This document shows, piece after piece, positions 35,598 to 44,146 of a stretch of DNA of 64,000 nt. The stretch comes from Cupriavidus respiraculi (lineage in GTDB: Bacteria > Pseudomonadota > Gammaproteobacteria > Burkholderiales > Burkholderiaceae), in contig NZ_CAJZAH010000001.1 of the NCBI RefSeq assembly GCF_914271545.1, positions 1,426,001 through 1,490,000 on the forward strand. Reading direction: 5' to 3'. Each line of letters starts with the position of its first letter. Position 1 is the first letter of the stretch. The position numbers were made by a program, and so were the translations under genes. Under the pieces are notes generated by a model that was not told where the DNA came from, ran no database searches, and worked only from the letters and a program-made list of their open reading frames with translations.

Positions 35598-37064
35598 TCA
35601 GGCCTCCAGTTCCTCCAGCACCTTGCCCTTGGTCTCGATCGAGAAGAACTGGATCGTCAGCGCAGCGAGCAGCGGCACCAGCGCGAGCACCAGGAATGCC
35701 ACCGCCAGGTTGCCGCTGCCGATGGTGCTGGCGATCAGCGAGGGCGCGAAGATGGCCGCGATCTTCAGCCACGCGCCGCCCAGCCCGCATCCCATCGCCC
35801 GCACGCTGGTCGGATACAGCTCGGGCGTGTAGACATAGGCGGTGATGAAGCCGCTGGCGAGAAAGCCCAGCGCGAAGGCGCACAGCGTGGCCACGACATA
35901 GACCGACGAGGCGTGGAACACGCCCGCGGCCGCCAGCGACAGCGCGCACAGCACGAAGGACACGCAGATCACCGGCTTGCGCCCCACCCTGTCCACCACC
36001 ATCGCGCACACCAGCGAGCCGACCACGCCGAGCACCGAAGCGCCCGCGGCCAGGTTCAGCGCGACCTGCAGCGGCGCGTGATAGACGGTCTTGTAGATGG
36101 TCGGCAGCCACGTGGACAGCCCGTACTGGATAAAGCCGCAGGTGGCCCACAGCATCCAGACGGACACCGTGCGGCCCAGATACGCGCGGCTGACCAGGTC
36201 GCGCACGCGGCGGCGCGGATGCGTGCCGCTCATGGCCTCGAAGCGGCCGACATCGCCCACCGGCGGCAGCGGCTGGCGCGAGGCGCGCTCGAAACCCTGC
36301 ATGGCGGCATCGGCCTCGGCCATGCGGCCCTTTTCGGCGAGCCAGCGCGGCGATTCGGGAATGACCTTGCGCAGCAGGAACACCAGCACGATGGGCACGC
36401 CGCCGATGAAGTACATCACCTCCCAGCCGTGGCGGGGCACCAGCCACGCGCCCACCGCGTTGGAGATCAGCAGGCCGATGGGGAACACCACCTCGTACAG
36501 GATCACGAAGCGGCCGCGGCCATGGGCACGCGTGACCTCGTTGATATAGGTCGCGGCCACCGGCAGCTCGCCGCCCAGGCCCAGCCCTTGCACGATGCGC
36601 AGCAGCGCGAACACCTCGAACGACGGCGCGAAGCCGCAGGCGATGCTCATCAGGCCGATGATGCCCGCGCTCCAGGCGATGGAATGCAGGCGGCCATAGC
36701 GCTCCGCCAGCCAGGGAAACAGCAGCGCGCCGATCAGCTGCCCGACCGCCGGCGCGGCAATCAGAAAGCCGATCTGGCCCGGCGTGAGCGACCACTGCGT
36801 GATCAGCAGCGGCAGCGTGGCGGCGATCGCGATGACGTCGAACCCGTCGAAGAAGGTGGCCAGCCCGATCAGCAGCCGCGCCTTGACGTGCATGCCGTTG
36901 CTGGGCAGGCGCTCGATGCGGGCGACGATCTCGCCGCGGGTGGCATTGGCGGCGCCGCTCGCCGCCTCGCTGGCGGCATGGGGATGCGCGCCGGCGTCGG
37001 CGACGCCGGAAGGCGCCGTCGCGGGCGCGCTGGCAGCAGCCAGTTGTTGTCGTTCGGAAAACAC
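35598..37064 (-). CDS. MFS transporter, aromatic acid:H+ symporter (AAHS) type
   Basis: A 488-aa, twelve-helix transporter. The first helix carries FFDGFDVIAIAATLP, the D-G-x-D signature of AAHS symporters for benzoate-type acids. The loop LAERYGRLHSIAWS and the second copy VVDRVGRKPV are MFS motif A. It has a long Ala/Pro-rich cytoplasmic N-terminus (~55 residues). A GTG start at 37064 is chosen because GGAAG lies 7 bases before it; the next Met is at MHVKARLL. It is the last gene of the Rieske cluster, 158 bases after the reductase. It probably imports the aromatic substrate into the cytoplasm. Confidence 0.86.
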   Translation of the reverse strand: MFSERQQLAAASAPATAPSGVADAGAHPHAASEAASGAANATRGEIVARIERLPSNGMHVKARLLIGLATFFDGFDVIAIAATLPLLITQWSLTPGQIGFLIAAPAVGQLIGALLFPWLAERYGRLHSIAWSAGIIGLMSIACGFAPSFEVFALLRIVQGLGLGGELPVAATYINEVTRAHGRGRFVILYEVVFPIGLLISNAVGAWLVPRHGWEVMYFIGGVPIVLVFLLRKVIPESPRWLAEKGRMAEADAAMQGFERASRQPLPPVGDVGRFEAMSGTHPRRRVRDLVSRAYLGRTVSVWMLWATCGFIQYGLSTWLPTIYKTVYHAPLQVALNLAAGASVLGVVGSLVCAMVVDRVGRKPVICVSFVLCALSLAAAGVFHASSVYVVATLCAFALGFLASGFITAYVYTPELYPTSVRAMGCGLGGAWLKIAAIFAPSLIASTIGSGNLAVAFLVLALVPLLAALTIQFFSIETKGKVLEELEA

Positions 37065-37180
37065 GTGATGACTTCCAGTGAGGCCGGGGGCGCGGCGGGC
37101 GCATCGGCGCATGGAGGGCCGCGCCGCCGCGCGGGCGGGAACGGCAAGACAGGCCGGCGCACAGGCGCGGCGGCGAAGTG

Positions 37181-37198
37181 CGCCGGGTGGACCCGGCG
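37181..37198. repeat. GC-rich inverted repeat between reductase and transporter
   Basis: CGCCGGG and CCCGGCG flank a TGGA loop in the 158-base gap between the reductase stop and the AAHS transporter start. It could attenuate transcription into the transporter gene or stabilise an mRNA end. No T-run follows. Confidence 0.35.
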
Positions 37199-37222
37199 CG
37201 GTCGGGCGGTACTGCGGGAGTG

Positions 37223-38182
37223 CTACAGCTCCAGCACCAGGCGCTTGCCCTTGCAGCCGGAGACGCAGACCATCATGGTGCGGTTGGACTCGCGCTCGCT
37301 CTTGCTCAGGACGCTGTCGCGATGGTCCGGCTCGCCCTCGAGCACCCGCGTCTCGCACGAGCCGCACACGCCTTCGCGGCAGCTGTATTCGACGCTGACG
37401 CCGGCCTCCAGCAGCGCATCGAGCAGCGACTTGCCGGCAGGCACGCGCACGTCGGTACCGGTGTTCGACAGCGCGACCGTGTACTCGCCCTCCTGCACCG
37501 CCTCGACGGACGGATCCGCGGCGAAGCGCTCGATATGCACGTTGGGATAGCCGTGGGCCGCGCAGGCGGCCTCGAAGGCATTGAGCATCGGGCCGGGGCC
37601 GCAGCAGTAGAAATGCGTGCCGGCATCCTGGCCCGCCAGCAGCGCCGCCAGGTCCGGCGGGCTGCCTGCCTCGTCGTCGAAGTGCAAGCGCACCGCATCG
37701 CCATAACCCTCCAACTGCCCGACGAACGCCGCCTCGGCGCGCGAGCGCGCGCAGTACAGCAGCGTAAAGGAGCGGCCCAGCTCCGACAGCCGGCGTGCCA
37801 TGCAGGCGATCGGCGTCACGCCGATGCCGCCGGCCACCAGCACCGTATGCGCGGCGCTCTCGTCGAGCTCGAAGTGGTTGCGCGGCGCGGCCACCGGCAA
37901 CGTGGCGCCGACGCGCAGTTGTTCGTGCACGTAGCGCGAGCCGCCGCGGCTGCCGCGGTCGAGCAGCACGCCCACCGTATAGCGGTCGCGCACTTCCGGC
38001 GCGCCGCACAGGGAATAGCTGCGCACCAGGCCGTTGCCGAGGTGCAGGTCGATATGCGCGCCGGGCGCGTAGGCGGGCAGTTCGCCGCCGGCCGGGTCCT
38101 GCAGTTCGACGCTGACGACGCCGCGCGCCTCGAAGCGCATGGCCTGTACGCGCAGCGTCAGGGTGGGGCTGGAACTCATCAC
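37223..38182 (-). CDS. Phthalate-dioxygenase-reductase-type oxidoreductase (VanB-like)
   Basis: This 319-aa reductase has, in order, an FMN-binding beta barrel (about 10-105, with RSYSLCGAP), an NAD-binding domain (about 110-225, with VAGGIGVTPIACMARRL and FYCCGPGPML) and a C-terminal plant-type [2Fe-2S] domain (about 235-319, with CREGVCGSC and a fourth Cys near the end). It passes electrons from NADH to a Rieske oxygenase, evidently the one at 46411-47475 in the same cluster. Reductase and oxygenase genes are separated by nine others, an unusual spread. Confidence 0.93.
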   Translation of the reverse strand: MMSSSPTLTLRVQAMRFEARGVVSVELQDPAGGELPAYAPGAHIDLHLGNGLVRSYSLCGAPEVRDRYTVGVLLDRGSRGGSRYVHEQLRVGATLPVAAPRNHFELDESAAHTVLVAGGIGVTPIACMARRLSELGRSFTLLYCARSRAEAAFVGQLEGYGDAVRLHFDDEAGSPPDLAALLAGQDAGTHFYCCGPGPMLNAFEAACAAHGYPNVHIERFAADPSVEAVQEGEYTVALSNTGTDVRVPAGKSLLDALLEAGVSVEYSCREGVCGSCETRVLEGEPDHRDSVLSKSERESNRTMMVCVSGCKGKRLVLEL

Positions 38183-38209
38183 TCGTCCTTCACTGTCGAT
38201 TCGCCGCGG

Positions 38210-39184
38210 TCAGCGCTTTTCCGTCAGGAACTTGCCGGCGGGGCCGCCTGCGTTCTTCTGGCGCCGCGTGTTGCCGTCGATGCCGCCCTCGATCGCCCAC
38301 TCGGCGAACATGGTCGGCCCCGGCTCGAAGGAGCGCGGCTCCCAGTGCTCGTCGAGCTGGTCCTCGTCGGCGTAGTACTCGATCAGGCCGCCGGCCGGAT
38401 TCCTGAAGTACCAGAAGTAGGCCGACGAGATCGGATGCCGGCCCGGACCCAATTGGGTATCCCAGCCGGTACGGGACATATGCATGCCGCCGCCGAACAC
38501 CTCGTGGATATCGCGCACCGTGAAGGCCACGTGGTTCAGCCCGCTCTTGGGCTCGGGCAACTGCAGCAGGAACAGATCGTGGTGGCCGCCCTCGGGCGCG
38601 CAGCGCAGGAAGGCGCCGCGCTCCGGATAGCGGTCCGACGCCACGAAGCCGAACTTCTCCACATAGAAGCGCTCGGTGGCCTTCACGTCCTTGACGAAGA
38701 ACACCACGTGGCCGACCTCGATCGGCGTGGCGCGCTCGTAGATGGGGCTGCGCTGGTTCCTGCGCGGCTTGGACGCCCACGTATTCATCAGCGCGCACTC
38801 CACCTGGACCTCATGCTTGCGCGTGAGCTGAAAGCGCACGGCGAGCCCGTTCGGATCGGTGCAGCCCACGCGCAGGCGCTCGCCTTCGCCCTCGCGGACA
38901 AAGGTCGGCTCGGCGGCGATTCCCTCGGCGATGCGATCCAGCGCCGCCTGCGTGTCCACGCCCCACACCACCTCGCGCAGCGTCGGCCCGGCTTCCATCG
39001 CGGGCGGCAGCGACGGGTCGTCGATGCGGCGCACCAGCACGCGGCAGCCGTTCAGCGTTTCGAAGTCCAGGCCCTGCGCGTCGTCGCGCTTGACGGTGAG
39101 GCCCCAGTCGGAAAAGAAGCCCCGGCAGGCGTCGAAGTCATCGGCGCCATAGACGATCTCGTCGATGCCAAGTACATGGTTCAT
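38210..39184 (-). CDS. Two-domain VOC protein, type I extradiol dioxygenase-like
   Basis: The 324 residues make two VOC halves. The C-terminal half carries a complete 2-His-1-carboxylate set: H159 (EVGHVVFF), H218 (LNHVAFTV) and E269 (GLIEYYAD), as in 2,3-dihydroxybiphenyl-type extradiol dioxygenases. It should bind Fe(II) or Mn(II) and cleave a catechol-like ring next to the hydroxyls. The start at 39184 has a GGAGA site; an earlier Met is dismissed. An alternative is a VOC hydrolase or isomerase. The nearby Rieske oxygenase, SDR and C-C hydrolase genes favour ring cleavage. Confidence 0.82.
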   Translation of the reverse strand: MNHVLGIDEIVYGADDFDACRGFFSDWGLTVKRDDAQGLDFETLNGCRVLVRRIDDPSLPPAMEAGPTLREVVWGVDTQAALDRIAEGIAAEPTFVREGEGERLRVGCTDPNGLAVRFQLTRKHEVQVECALMNTWASKPRRNQRSPIYERATPIEVGHVVFFVKDVKATERFYVEKFGFVASDRYPERGAFLRCAPEGGHHDLFLLQLPEPKSGLNHVAFTVRDIHEVFGGGMHMSRTGWDTQLGPGRHPISSAYFWYFRNPAGGLIEYYADEDQLDEHWEPRSFEPGPTMFAEWAIEGGIDGNTRRQKNAGGPAGKFLTEKR

Positions 39185-39210
39185 AGCGTTCTCCTGCAGC
39201 GCCGCCGGGC

Positions 39211-40686
39211 TCAGTTGGCCCACGGCAGCGGTTGTTCATTCATGCCCCAGTACACGCTCTTCTGTTCCATGTACTGGAGGATGCCCAGACGCCCCTTCTC
39301 GCGGCCCAGGCCGCTGTCGCGCCAGCCGCCGAACGGCGTCGAAATAGAGAATTGCTTGTAGGTATTGATCCACACATTGCCCGCCTGCACGGCGCGGGCA
39401 ATGCGCCAGGCGCGCTTGTAGTCGCGCGTCCACACCCCGGCGGCCAGCGCGTAGACGCTGTCGTTGGCCTGGGCGATCAGGTCTTCCTCGTTGTCGAACG
39501 GCATGGCCACCAGCACCGGTCCGAAGATTTCCTCCTGGCAGATGCGGGCCTGGTTATCCAGCCCCTCGATGATGGTCGGCGTATAGAAGTAGCCGTTCTC
39601 GCAGCCGGCCACGTTCGGACGCAGGCCGCCCGTGCGCAGCTGGCCGCCTTCCTGCACGCCCAGCGCGACGAACGACTCGATGCTGTCGCGATGGCGGTCG
39701 GTGATGAGGGGGCCCATCTGCGTGCGCTCGTCGGCCGGATCGCCCACCCGCAGGTGCGCGGCGCCGGCGGCGAGGCGGTCCATGAACGGCTCGTACAGCG
39801 CGCGCGCGACGAACAGCCGCGAGCCGGCGATGCACGATTCGCCGGACGAACTGAAGATGCCGTACAGGACGCCGTTGACCGCGTGGTCCAGATCGGCATC
39901 CTCCAGCACCATCGTGGGCGACTTGCCGCCCAGCTCCAGCGACACCGGCATCATCTTGTCGGCGGCGATATGCGCGATATGGCGGCCGGTGGTGGTGCCG
40001 CCGGTAAACGACACGCGCTTGACCAGCGGGTGCTTGGTGATCGCGTCGCCGATCACCGAGCCCTTGCCCGGCAGCACGCTGATCAGCCCCTTGGGCACGC
40101 CGGCCTCCTCGCAGATGGCCGCCAGCTCCAGCGCCATCAGCGGCGTGATCTCGGCCGGCTTGACCACCACGGCATTGCCGGCGGCCAGCGCCGGCGCCAT
40201 CTTCTGCGCTTCGCTGGCGATGGGCGAGTTCCACGGCGTGATGGCCGCGACCACGCCCATCGGCTCGTACACGCTCATCGTCAGGCAGTCGCCACGGGCG
40301 GGCGTCAGCGTTTCCTCCAGCGTCTCGCAGGCGGCGGCGAAGAACTGGAACGTGCCGGCGGCGCTGGCGACCAGCGCGCGGGTCTCGCTGATGGGCTTGC
40401 CGTTGTCCAGCCGCTGGCGCTGCGCCAGCGGCTCGGCGCGGGCGCGGATCAGCTCGGCGATGCGGTACAGCACCGCGGCCCGCTCGTGCGGCTTGCGCTG
40501 GGCCCAGCCGCTGGTCACGAAAGCGCGCTGCGCGCCCTGCACCGCCTCTTCGACGTCGGCGAGGCTCGCGGCGTTGAGCTCGGCCACCACTTCGCCCGTG
40601 GCGGGATAGCGGGTGGCATAGCGGTCGCCCGTGCCCAGGCGCCATTGGCCGGCGATGCAGATGGGGAGAAGTTCTTGCTGGTTCAT
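39211..40686 (-). CDS. NAD(P)-dependent aldehyde dehydrogenase
   Basis: A 491-aa ALDH with catalytic C285 (SSGESCIAGSR), general base E251 (LELGGKSP), N153 in PWNSP and FTGG near residue 229. Overall similarity is to betaine/aromatic aldehyde dehydrogenases. It oxidises an aldehyde to the acid. In this cluster the aldehyde could come from the ThDP-dependent enzyme two genes upstream. The gap to the VOC gene is 26 bases and to the aspartate dehydrogenase gene 120 bases. Confidence 0.93.
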   Translation of the reverse strand: MNQQELLPICIAGQWRLGTGDRYATRYPATGEVVAELNAASLADVEEAVQGAQRAFVTSGWAQRKPHERAAVLYRIAELIRARAEPLAQRQRLDNGKPISETRALVASAAGTFQFFAAACETLEETLTPARGDCLTMSVYEPMGVVAAITPWNSPIASEAQKMAPALAAGNAVVVKPAEITPLMALELAAICEEAGVPKGLISVLPGKGSVIGDAITKHPLVKRVSFTGGTTTGRHIAHIAADKMMPVSLELGGKSPTMVLEDADLDHAVNGVLYGIFSSSGESCIAGSRLFVARALYEPFMDRLAAGAAHLRVGDPADERTQMGPLITDRHRDSIESFVALGVQEGGQLRTGGLRPNVAGCENGYFYTPTIIEGLDNQARICQEEIFGPVLVAMPFDNEEDLIAQANDSVYALAAGVWTRDYKRAWRIARAVQAGNVWINTYKQFSISTPFGGWRDSGLGREKGRLGILQYMEQKSVYWGMNEQPLPWAN

Positions 40687-40806
40687 CGTTTGCTCGGTGA
40701 CGCCTGGCTGGCGCCGTCCGCCGCGGTGGCGGGCCGGCGCTGGCTGGTGATGGCTGTTGCTCGTCGATACTCGGTAATGCTGGTGATGCTCGTTCCTTGC
40801 TGCCCG

Positions 40807-41613
40807 TCAGATCGATACCGCATGGGCCCGGTTGCCCAGCGCGCGGACCACGCTGAACACCGTCAGCGCCGACGTCTTCGGGTTGGCCGCCAGCGGCTTG
40901 CCGCGCATCGTCAGCTCGAAGCCGCCGAAGGCGCCGCGCGCCTCGACGTGGTGGACGTTCTCCTGCACGCCGGGATCGGCCAGCAGCCTGACCGCGGTGC
41001 GGTCCAGCCCCAGGCCGGCCAGCGACAGCGTGGCCGCGACGTTGGCGTTCTTCGGATACAGACGCGCCGCATCGCGCGCGGTGCCCTCGAAGATCACCGT
41101 CGGCGTGGTGAGCGCATCCAGGTCGAACATGGCCTCCGCCGGCGTGTCCTTCCAGGCCCGCGGCGGCTTGCGGCCGGTGTAGACCACCTCGTCCAGGCCG
41201 CCGACGCGGGCCGCGGCCAGCGCGTCGATGGCGCCGATCGCCCCGGACAGCAGCTGCACCTGCGTGCCGCCCCGGCGGGCCGCCGCTTCCAGCCGATCGG
41301 CCAGGCCCGGCTCGGACAGCGCGCCCACCGACACGACCATGCAGGCGATGCCGCGCTCCAGCGCCGGCACGATGTGCTGCTCCAGCGCATGGTGACCCGC
41401 GCACTCGACCAGCAGGTCGGGGCGCGCGTCGCTGTCGCTCAGCCGCGTGGCCACCCGCGCGCGCGGCGCGAGCTCGGACAGCGCGCTGCGCGCCTCGTCC
41501 ATGCCGTTCTCCGGCACGATCACCACGTCGAACACCACATCGGGATCGCTCTTGAGCAGCTCCAGGACGCCGCGCCCGATCGCGCCGCAACCCACCATCG
41601 ACACATGCAGCAT
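40807..41613 (-). CDS. nadX: L-aspartate dehydrogenase-type protein
   Basis: A 268-aa protein matching, as I remember it, the characterised Cupriavidus L-aspartate dehydrogenase almost throughout: MVGCGAIGRGVLELL dinucleotide motif, LVECAGHHALEQHIVPALE, LLSGAIGAIDALAAA, FEGTARDAARLYPKNANVAA and ENVHHVEARGAFGGFELTM with the catalytic His. The enzyme interconverts L-aspartate with iminoaspartate/oxaloacetate and ammonia. Here it lies inside an aromatic-degradation cluster, not beside NAD synthesis genes. It may act on a nitrogen-containing pathway product. The symbol follows family usage and the in vivo substrate is open. Confidence 0.9.
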   Translation of the reverse strand: MLHVSMVGCGAIGRGVLELLKSDPDVVFDVVIVPENGMDEARSALSELAPRARVATRLSDSDARPDLLVECAGHHALEQHIVPALERGIACMVVSVGALSEPGLADRLEAAARRGGTQVQLLSGAIGAIDALAAARVGGLDEVVYTGRKPPRAWKDTPAEAMFDLDALTTPTVIFEGTARDAARLYPKNANVAATLSLAGLGLDRTAVRLLADPGVQENVHHVEARGAFGGFELTMRGKPLAANPKTSALTVFSVVRALGNRAHAVSI

Positions 41614-41624
41614 CTCGCTCTCCC

Positions 41625-43346
41625 TCAGGCCGCGACGGGGGCGGTGGCCGGGGCCGCGTCGGCGGCCTTGTCCTGCACGGGCTCGTCCTTGTTCACCGGC
41701 GGGCCGGCGAACGCGGTCTTGAACGTGCCGATCGACAGCATGTCGATCTCCAGCAGGAACGGTCCGCGCTGCGACGTGGCTTCCTTCAGCGCCGCGCCGA
41801 TCTCGTCCAGGCTGCTCACGCGCCGGTGGCGCAACGACAGCGACTGCGACAGCACCGCGTAGTCCGGCGTGTGCAGGTCGACATAGTGGCGGCGGCCGCC
41901 GTACTGCACGTCCTGGATGTTCTTGATGACGCCGTAGCCCTTGTCGTTCATCAGCACGATGACCAGGTCGGCCTGCTCCTGCACCGCGGTGGCGAGCTCG
42001 CCCAGGTTCAGGATGAAGCCGCCGTCGCCTGCCAGCGCGAAGGTGGTCTTGCCCGAGCCGGTGGCGGCGGCGCCGACGGCCGCGCCAATGCCCATCGCCA
42101 GCCCCTGGCCGATGCCGCCGCCCAGCGCATGCACGCCGGCGCGCGAATCGAACAGGCGCAGCTCGCGGTTGCCCCAGGTGCTGTTGGACACGGTCACGTC
42201 GCGCACCCAGTTGAACTGCTTGCCGACCGCGCCCTGCAGCGCCTTGACCAGCGCCGTGTACGGGCCGAGGCCGTCGTGCAGGCTGGCCACCGCCTGCTCG
42301 TGCGTGCGGCGCAGGTCATCGGCGAAGGCCGGATCGATCTGCATGCGGCCGGCCAGGCGGTCGGCCAGGCCCTCGAGCACCAGCGCGGCGTCGCCGCTGA
42401 CGAAATAGTCGCTCTGGTAGCAGCGGCCTTCGGAGGCCGGGTCGGCGTCGACGCGGAACAGCGGACGCGGCAGCTTCAGTTCGTACTTCAGCGTTTCGTT
42501 GCCGCGCAGCCGCGAGCCCACCACCACCATTGCATCGCAGCGCTGGTAGAACTGTTCTACCGGCTTGTGCAGGTTGTAGGCGCCCAGCGAGCGGGGATCG
42601 TCCTCCGGCACGATGCCGCGGCCCTGCGTGCTGGTCACCACGCCAAAGCCCATGTCGAGCAGGCGCTTGACCTGCGCGCTGGCGTGGCGCGCACCGCCGC
42701 CCAGCCACAGCATCGGGCGCTTGGCCTTGGCCAGGCGCTCGGCCAGCGCGTCCAGCGCATGGTCCGACGGCTCGTGCACGGGCACAGGCAGCGGGCTCAG
42801 GTCCGAGGGCATCGGGATCAGCGCCGCCTGGATATCGATGGGGATCTCGACGCTGACGGGGCCGCTCGGCGCCGTCAGCGCGGTCTGCACCGCCAGCTTG
42901 ATCGTGCTGATCGCGGTATCGGCGCTGCGCACGCGGAAGGCTGCCTTCGAGATGGCCTTGAGCATCGTCAGCTGGTCCGGCGCCTCGTGGATGTACGCCA
43001 GGCTCTGGTCCAGGTACGGCGTCTCGATCTGGCCGGTGATGTGCAGGAGCGGCGTGCCTGCGGTCAGCGCCTCGACCATCGCGCCGGCGGCATTGCCGGC
43101 GGCGGTGCCGGTGCTGGTCAGGCACACGCCCAGGCCGCCCGTGGTGCGGGCGCAGGCGTCCGCCATGTTGGTGCCGCCCGCCTCGCCGCGCGCCGGCACG
43201 AAGCGGATATTGCCGCGCTCGCCCATCGCATCGAGGATGGGCATGTTGTGGATCGAAATCACGCCGAATGCTGCCTTGACGCCGCACCGCTCCAGGAAGG
43301 CGGCGATCGCAAAGCCGACGGTGACTTGTTGTTGTTCGTTACGCAT
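41625..43346 (-). CDS. ThDP-dependent enzyme (acetolactate synthase/benzoylformate decarboxylase fold)
   Basis: A 573-aa protein with the three domains of the family. The N-terminal PYR domain has Glu in VPARGEAGG. The central domain is at about 195-330. The C-terminal PP domain has the ThDP-metal motif GDGGF and NDKGYG about 30 residues later. The start MRNEQQQVTVG is 22 residues into the open frame and overlaps the SDR stop by 8 bases. It probably decarboxylates or ligates a 2-oxo acid. Acetolactate synthase proper is unlikely because no regulatory subunit is present. The neighbouring ALDH could oxidise an aldehyde product. Confidence 0.87.
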   Translation of the reverse strand: MRNEQQQVTVGFAIAAFLERCGVKAAFGVISIHNMPILDAMGERGNIRFVPARGEAGGTNMADACARTTGGLGVCLTSTGTAAGNAAGAMVEALTAGTPLLHITGQIETPYLDQSLAYIHEAPDQLTMLKAISKAAFRVRSADTAISTIKLAVQTALTAPSGPVSVEIPIDIQAALIPMPSDLSPLPVPVHEPSDHALDALAERLAKAKRPMLWLGGGARHASAQVKRLLDMGFGVVTSTQGRGIVPEDDPRSLGAYNLHKPVEQFYQRCDAMVVVGSRLRGNETLKYELKLPRPLFRVDADPASEGRCYQSDYFVSGDAALVLEGLADRLAGRMQIDPAFADDLRRTHEQAVASLHDGLGPYTALVKALQGAVGKQFNWVRDVTVSNSTWGNRELRLFDSRAGVHALGGGIGQGLAMGIGAAVGAAATGSGKTTFALAGDGGFILNLGELATAVQEQADLVIVLMNDKGYGVIKNIQDVQYGGRRHYVDLHTPDYAVLSQSLSLRHRRVSSLDEIGAALKEATSQRGPFLLEIDMLSIGTFKTAFAGPPVNKDEPVQDKAADAAPATAPVAA

Positions 43347-44136
43347 GACGGGAGTGTCCTCCGGAAACATCGATGTGGCTGCCCGTGGTGTACGAAGACA
43401 ACGGCGAGGCAAGGAAAAGAATGGCTTGGGCGGCTTCGCGCGGCAGGCCGAGGCGCCCCAGCTGGATATGTTTCTGCTGGGCCAGGCGCGCGGTCCATGC
43501 GGCCCAGTCCAGATGGCGGTCCGCCTCGGGCCGCGCCTCGAAGCGGCGGCGCCACTGGCCGGACTCGATCAGCCCGACCAGGATGCCGTTCACCCGCACG
43601 CGGCGCGGGGCGAACTCGGTGGCCAGCGAGCGCACCAGGTTCAGGATGCCGGCCCGCGCCGCGGAAGTCGCCACCATGTGCGGCTCCGGCTGGCGCGCGA
43701 GCAGCGAGTTGACGCAGACCACCGCGCCCGTGCCCGAGCGTTCGAGCTGCGGCAGGAAGGCGCGCGTGGGGTAGATCACGGAGAAGAACTTGAGCTGCAG
43801 CTCTTCCATCCAGGCCGCGTCCTCGGTATCGGCGAACGTCGATACGCGGCCCTGGCCGGCGTTGTTGACCAGCATGTCGGCCGGGCCGAGCCGGGCCTCG
43901 ACGTCCGCGGCAAAGGCGGCGACCTGGTCTGCCTTGAGCACGTCGCACACCGCGGCGAGCAGGCGGGCATCCGGATACGCGTCGCGCAGCTTCGCCTCGG
44001 CCTCGCGCAGGCGTTCCTCGTTGCGCCCGCACAGCGCCACGGCGGCGCCGGCCTGCAGCAGCAGCTCCACGGTGGCCAGGCCGATGCCCGAGGAACCGCC
44101 GGTGACGACGGCGACCTTGCCGTCGAGTTCAATCAT
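43339..44136 (-). CDS. SDR-fold protein lacking the catalytic Tyr and Lys
   Basis: A 265-aa protein with the SDR fold: TGGSSGIG at residues 12-19, CDVLKADQ, LVNNAG and C-terminal SSYTTGSHIDVSGG. The Ser of VNSLLA is followed 13 and 17 residues later by Thr and Arg (TSAAR), where the family has Tyr and Lys. Classical hydride-transfer chemistry is therefore doubtful. It could be a variant dehydrogenase, a non-catalytic partner or a binding protein. Two ATGs are possible; the second (44136) has AGGAG at the right spacing. It overlaps the ThDP gene by 8 bases. Confidence 0.85.
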   Translation of the reverse strand: MIELDGKVAVVTGGSSGIGLATVELLLQAGAAVALCGRNEERLREAEAKLRDAYPDARLLAAVCDVLKADQVAAFAADVEARLGPADMLVNNAGQGRVSTFADTEDAAWMEELQLKFFSVIYPTRAFLPQLERSGTGAVVCVNSLLARQPEPHMVATSAARAGILNLVRSLATEFAPRRVRVNGILVGLIESGQWRRRFEARPEADRHLDWAAWTARLAQQKHIQLGRLGLPREAAQAILFLASPLSSYTTGSHIDVSGGHSRHA

Positions 44137-44146
44137 GGGCATCTCC

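Noticed and set aside
37065-38009. Upstream extension of the AAHS transporter frame into the reductase gene
   Set aside because: The region is the reductase gene in another frame. A GTG with a ribosome site at 37064 gives a normal transporter.
41625-43346. Biosynthetic acetolactate synthase (ilvB)
   Set aside because: No ilvN or other branched-chain genes are near, and it is translationally coupled to a catabolic cluster.
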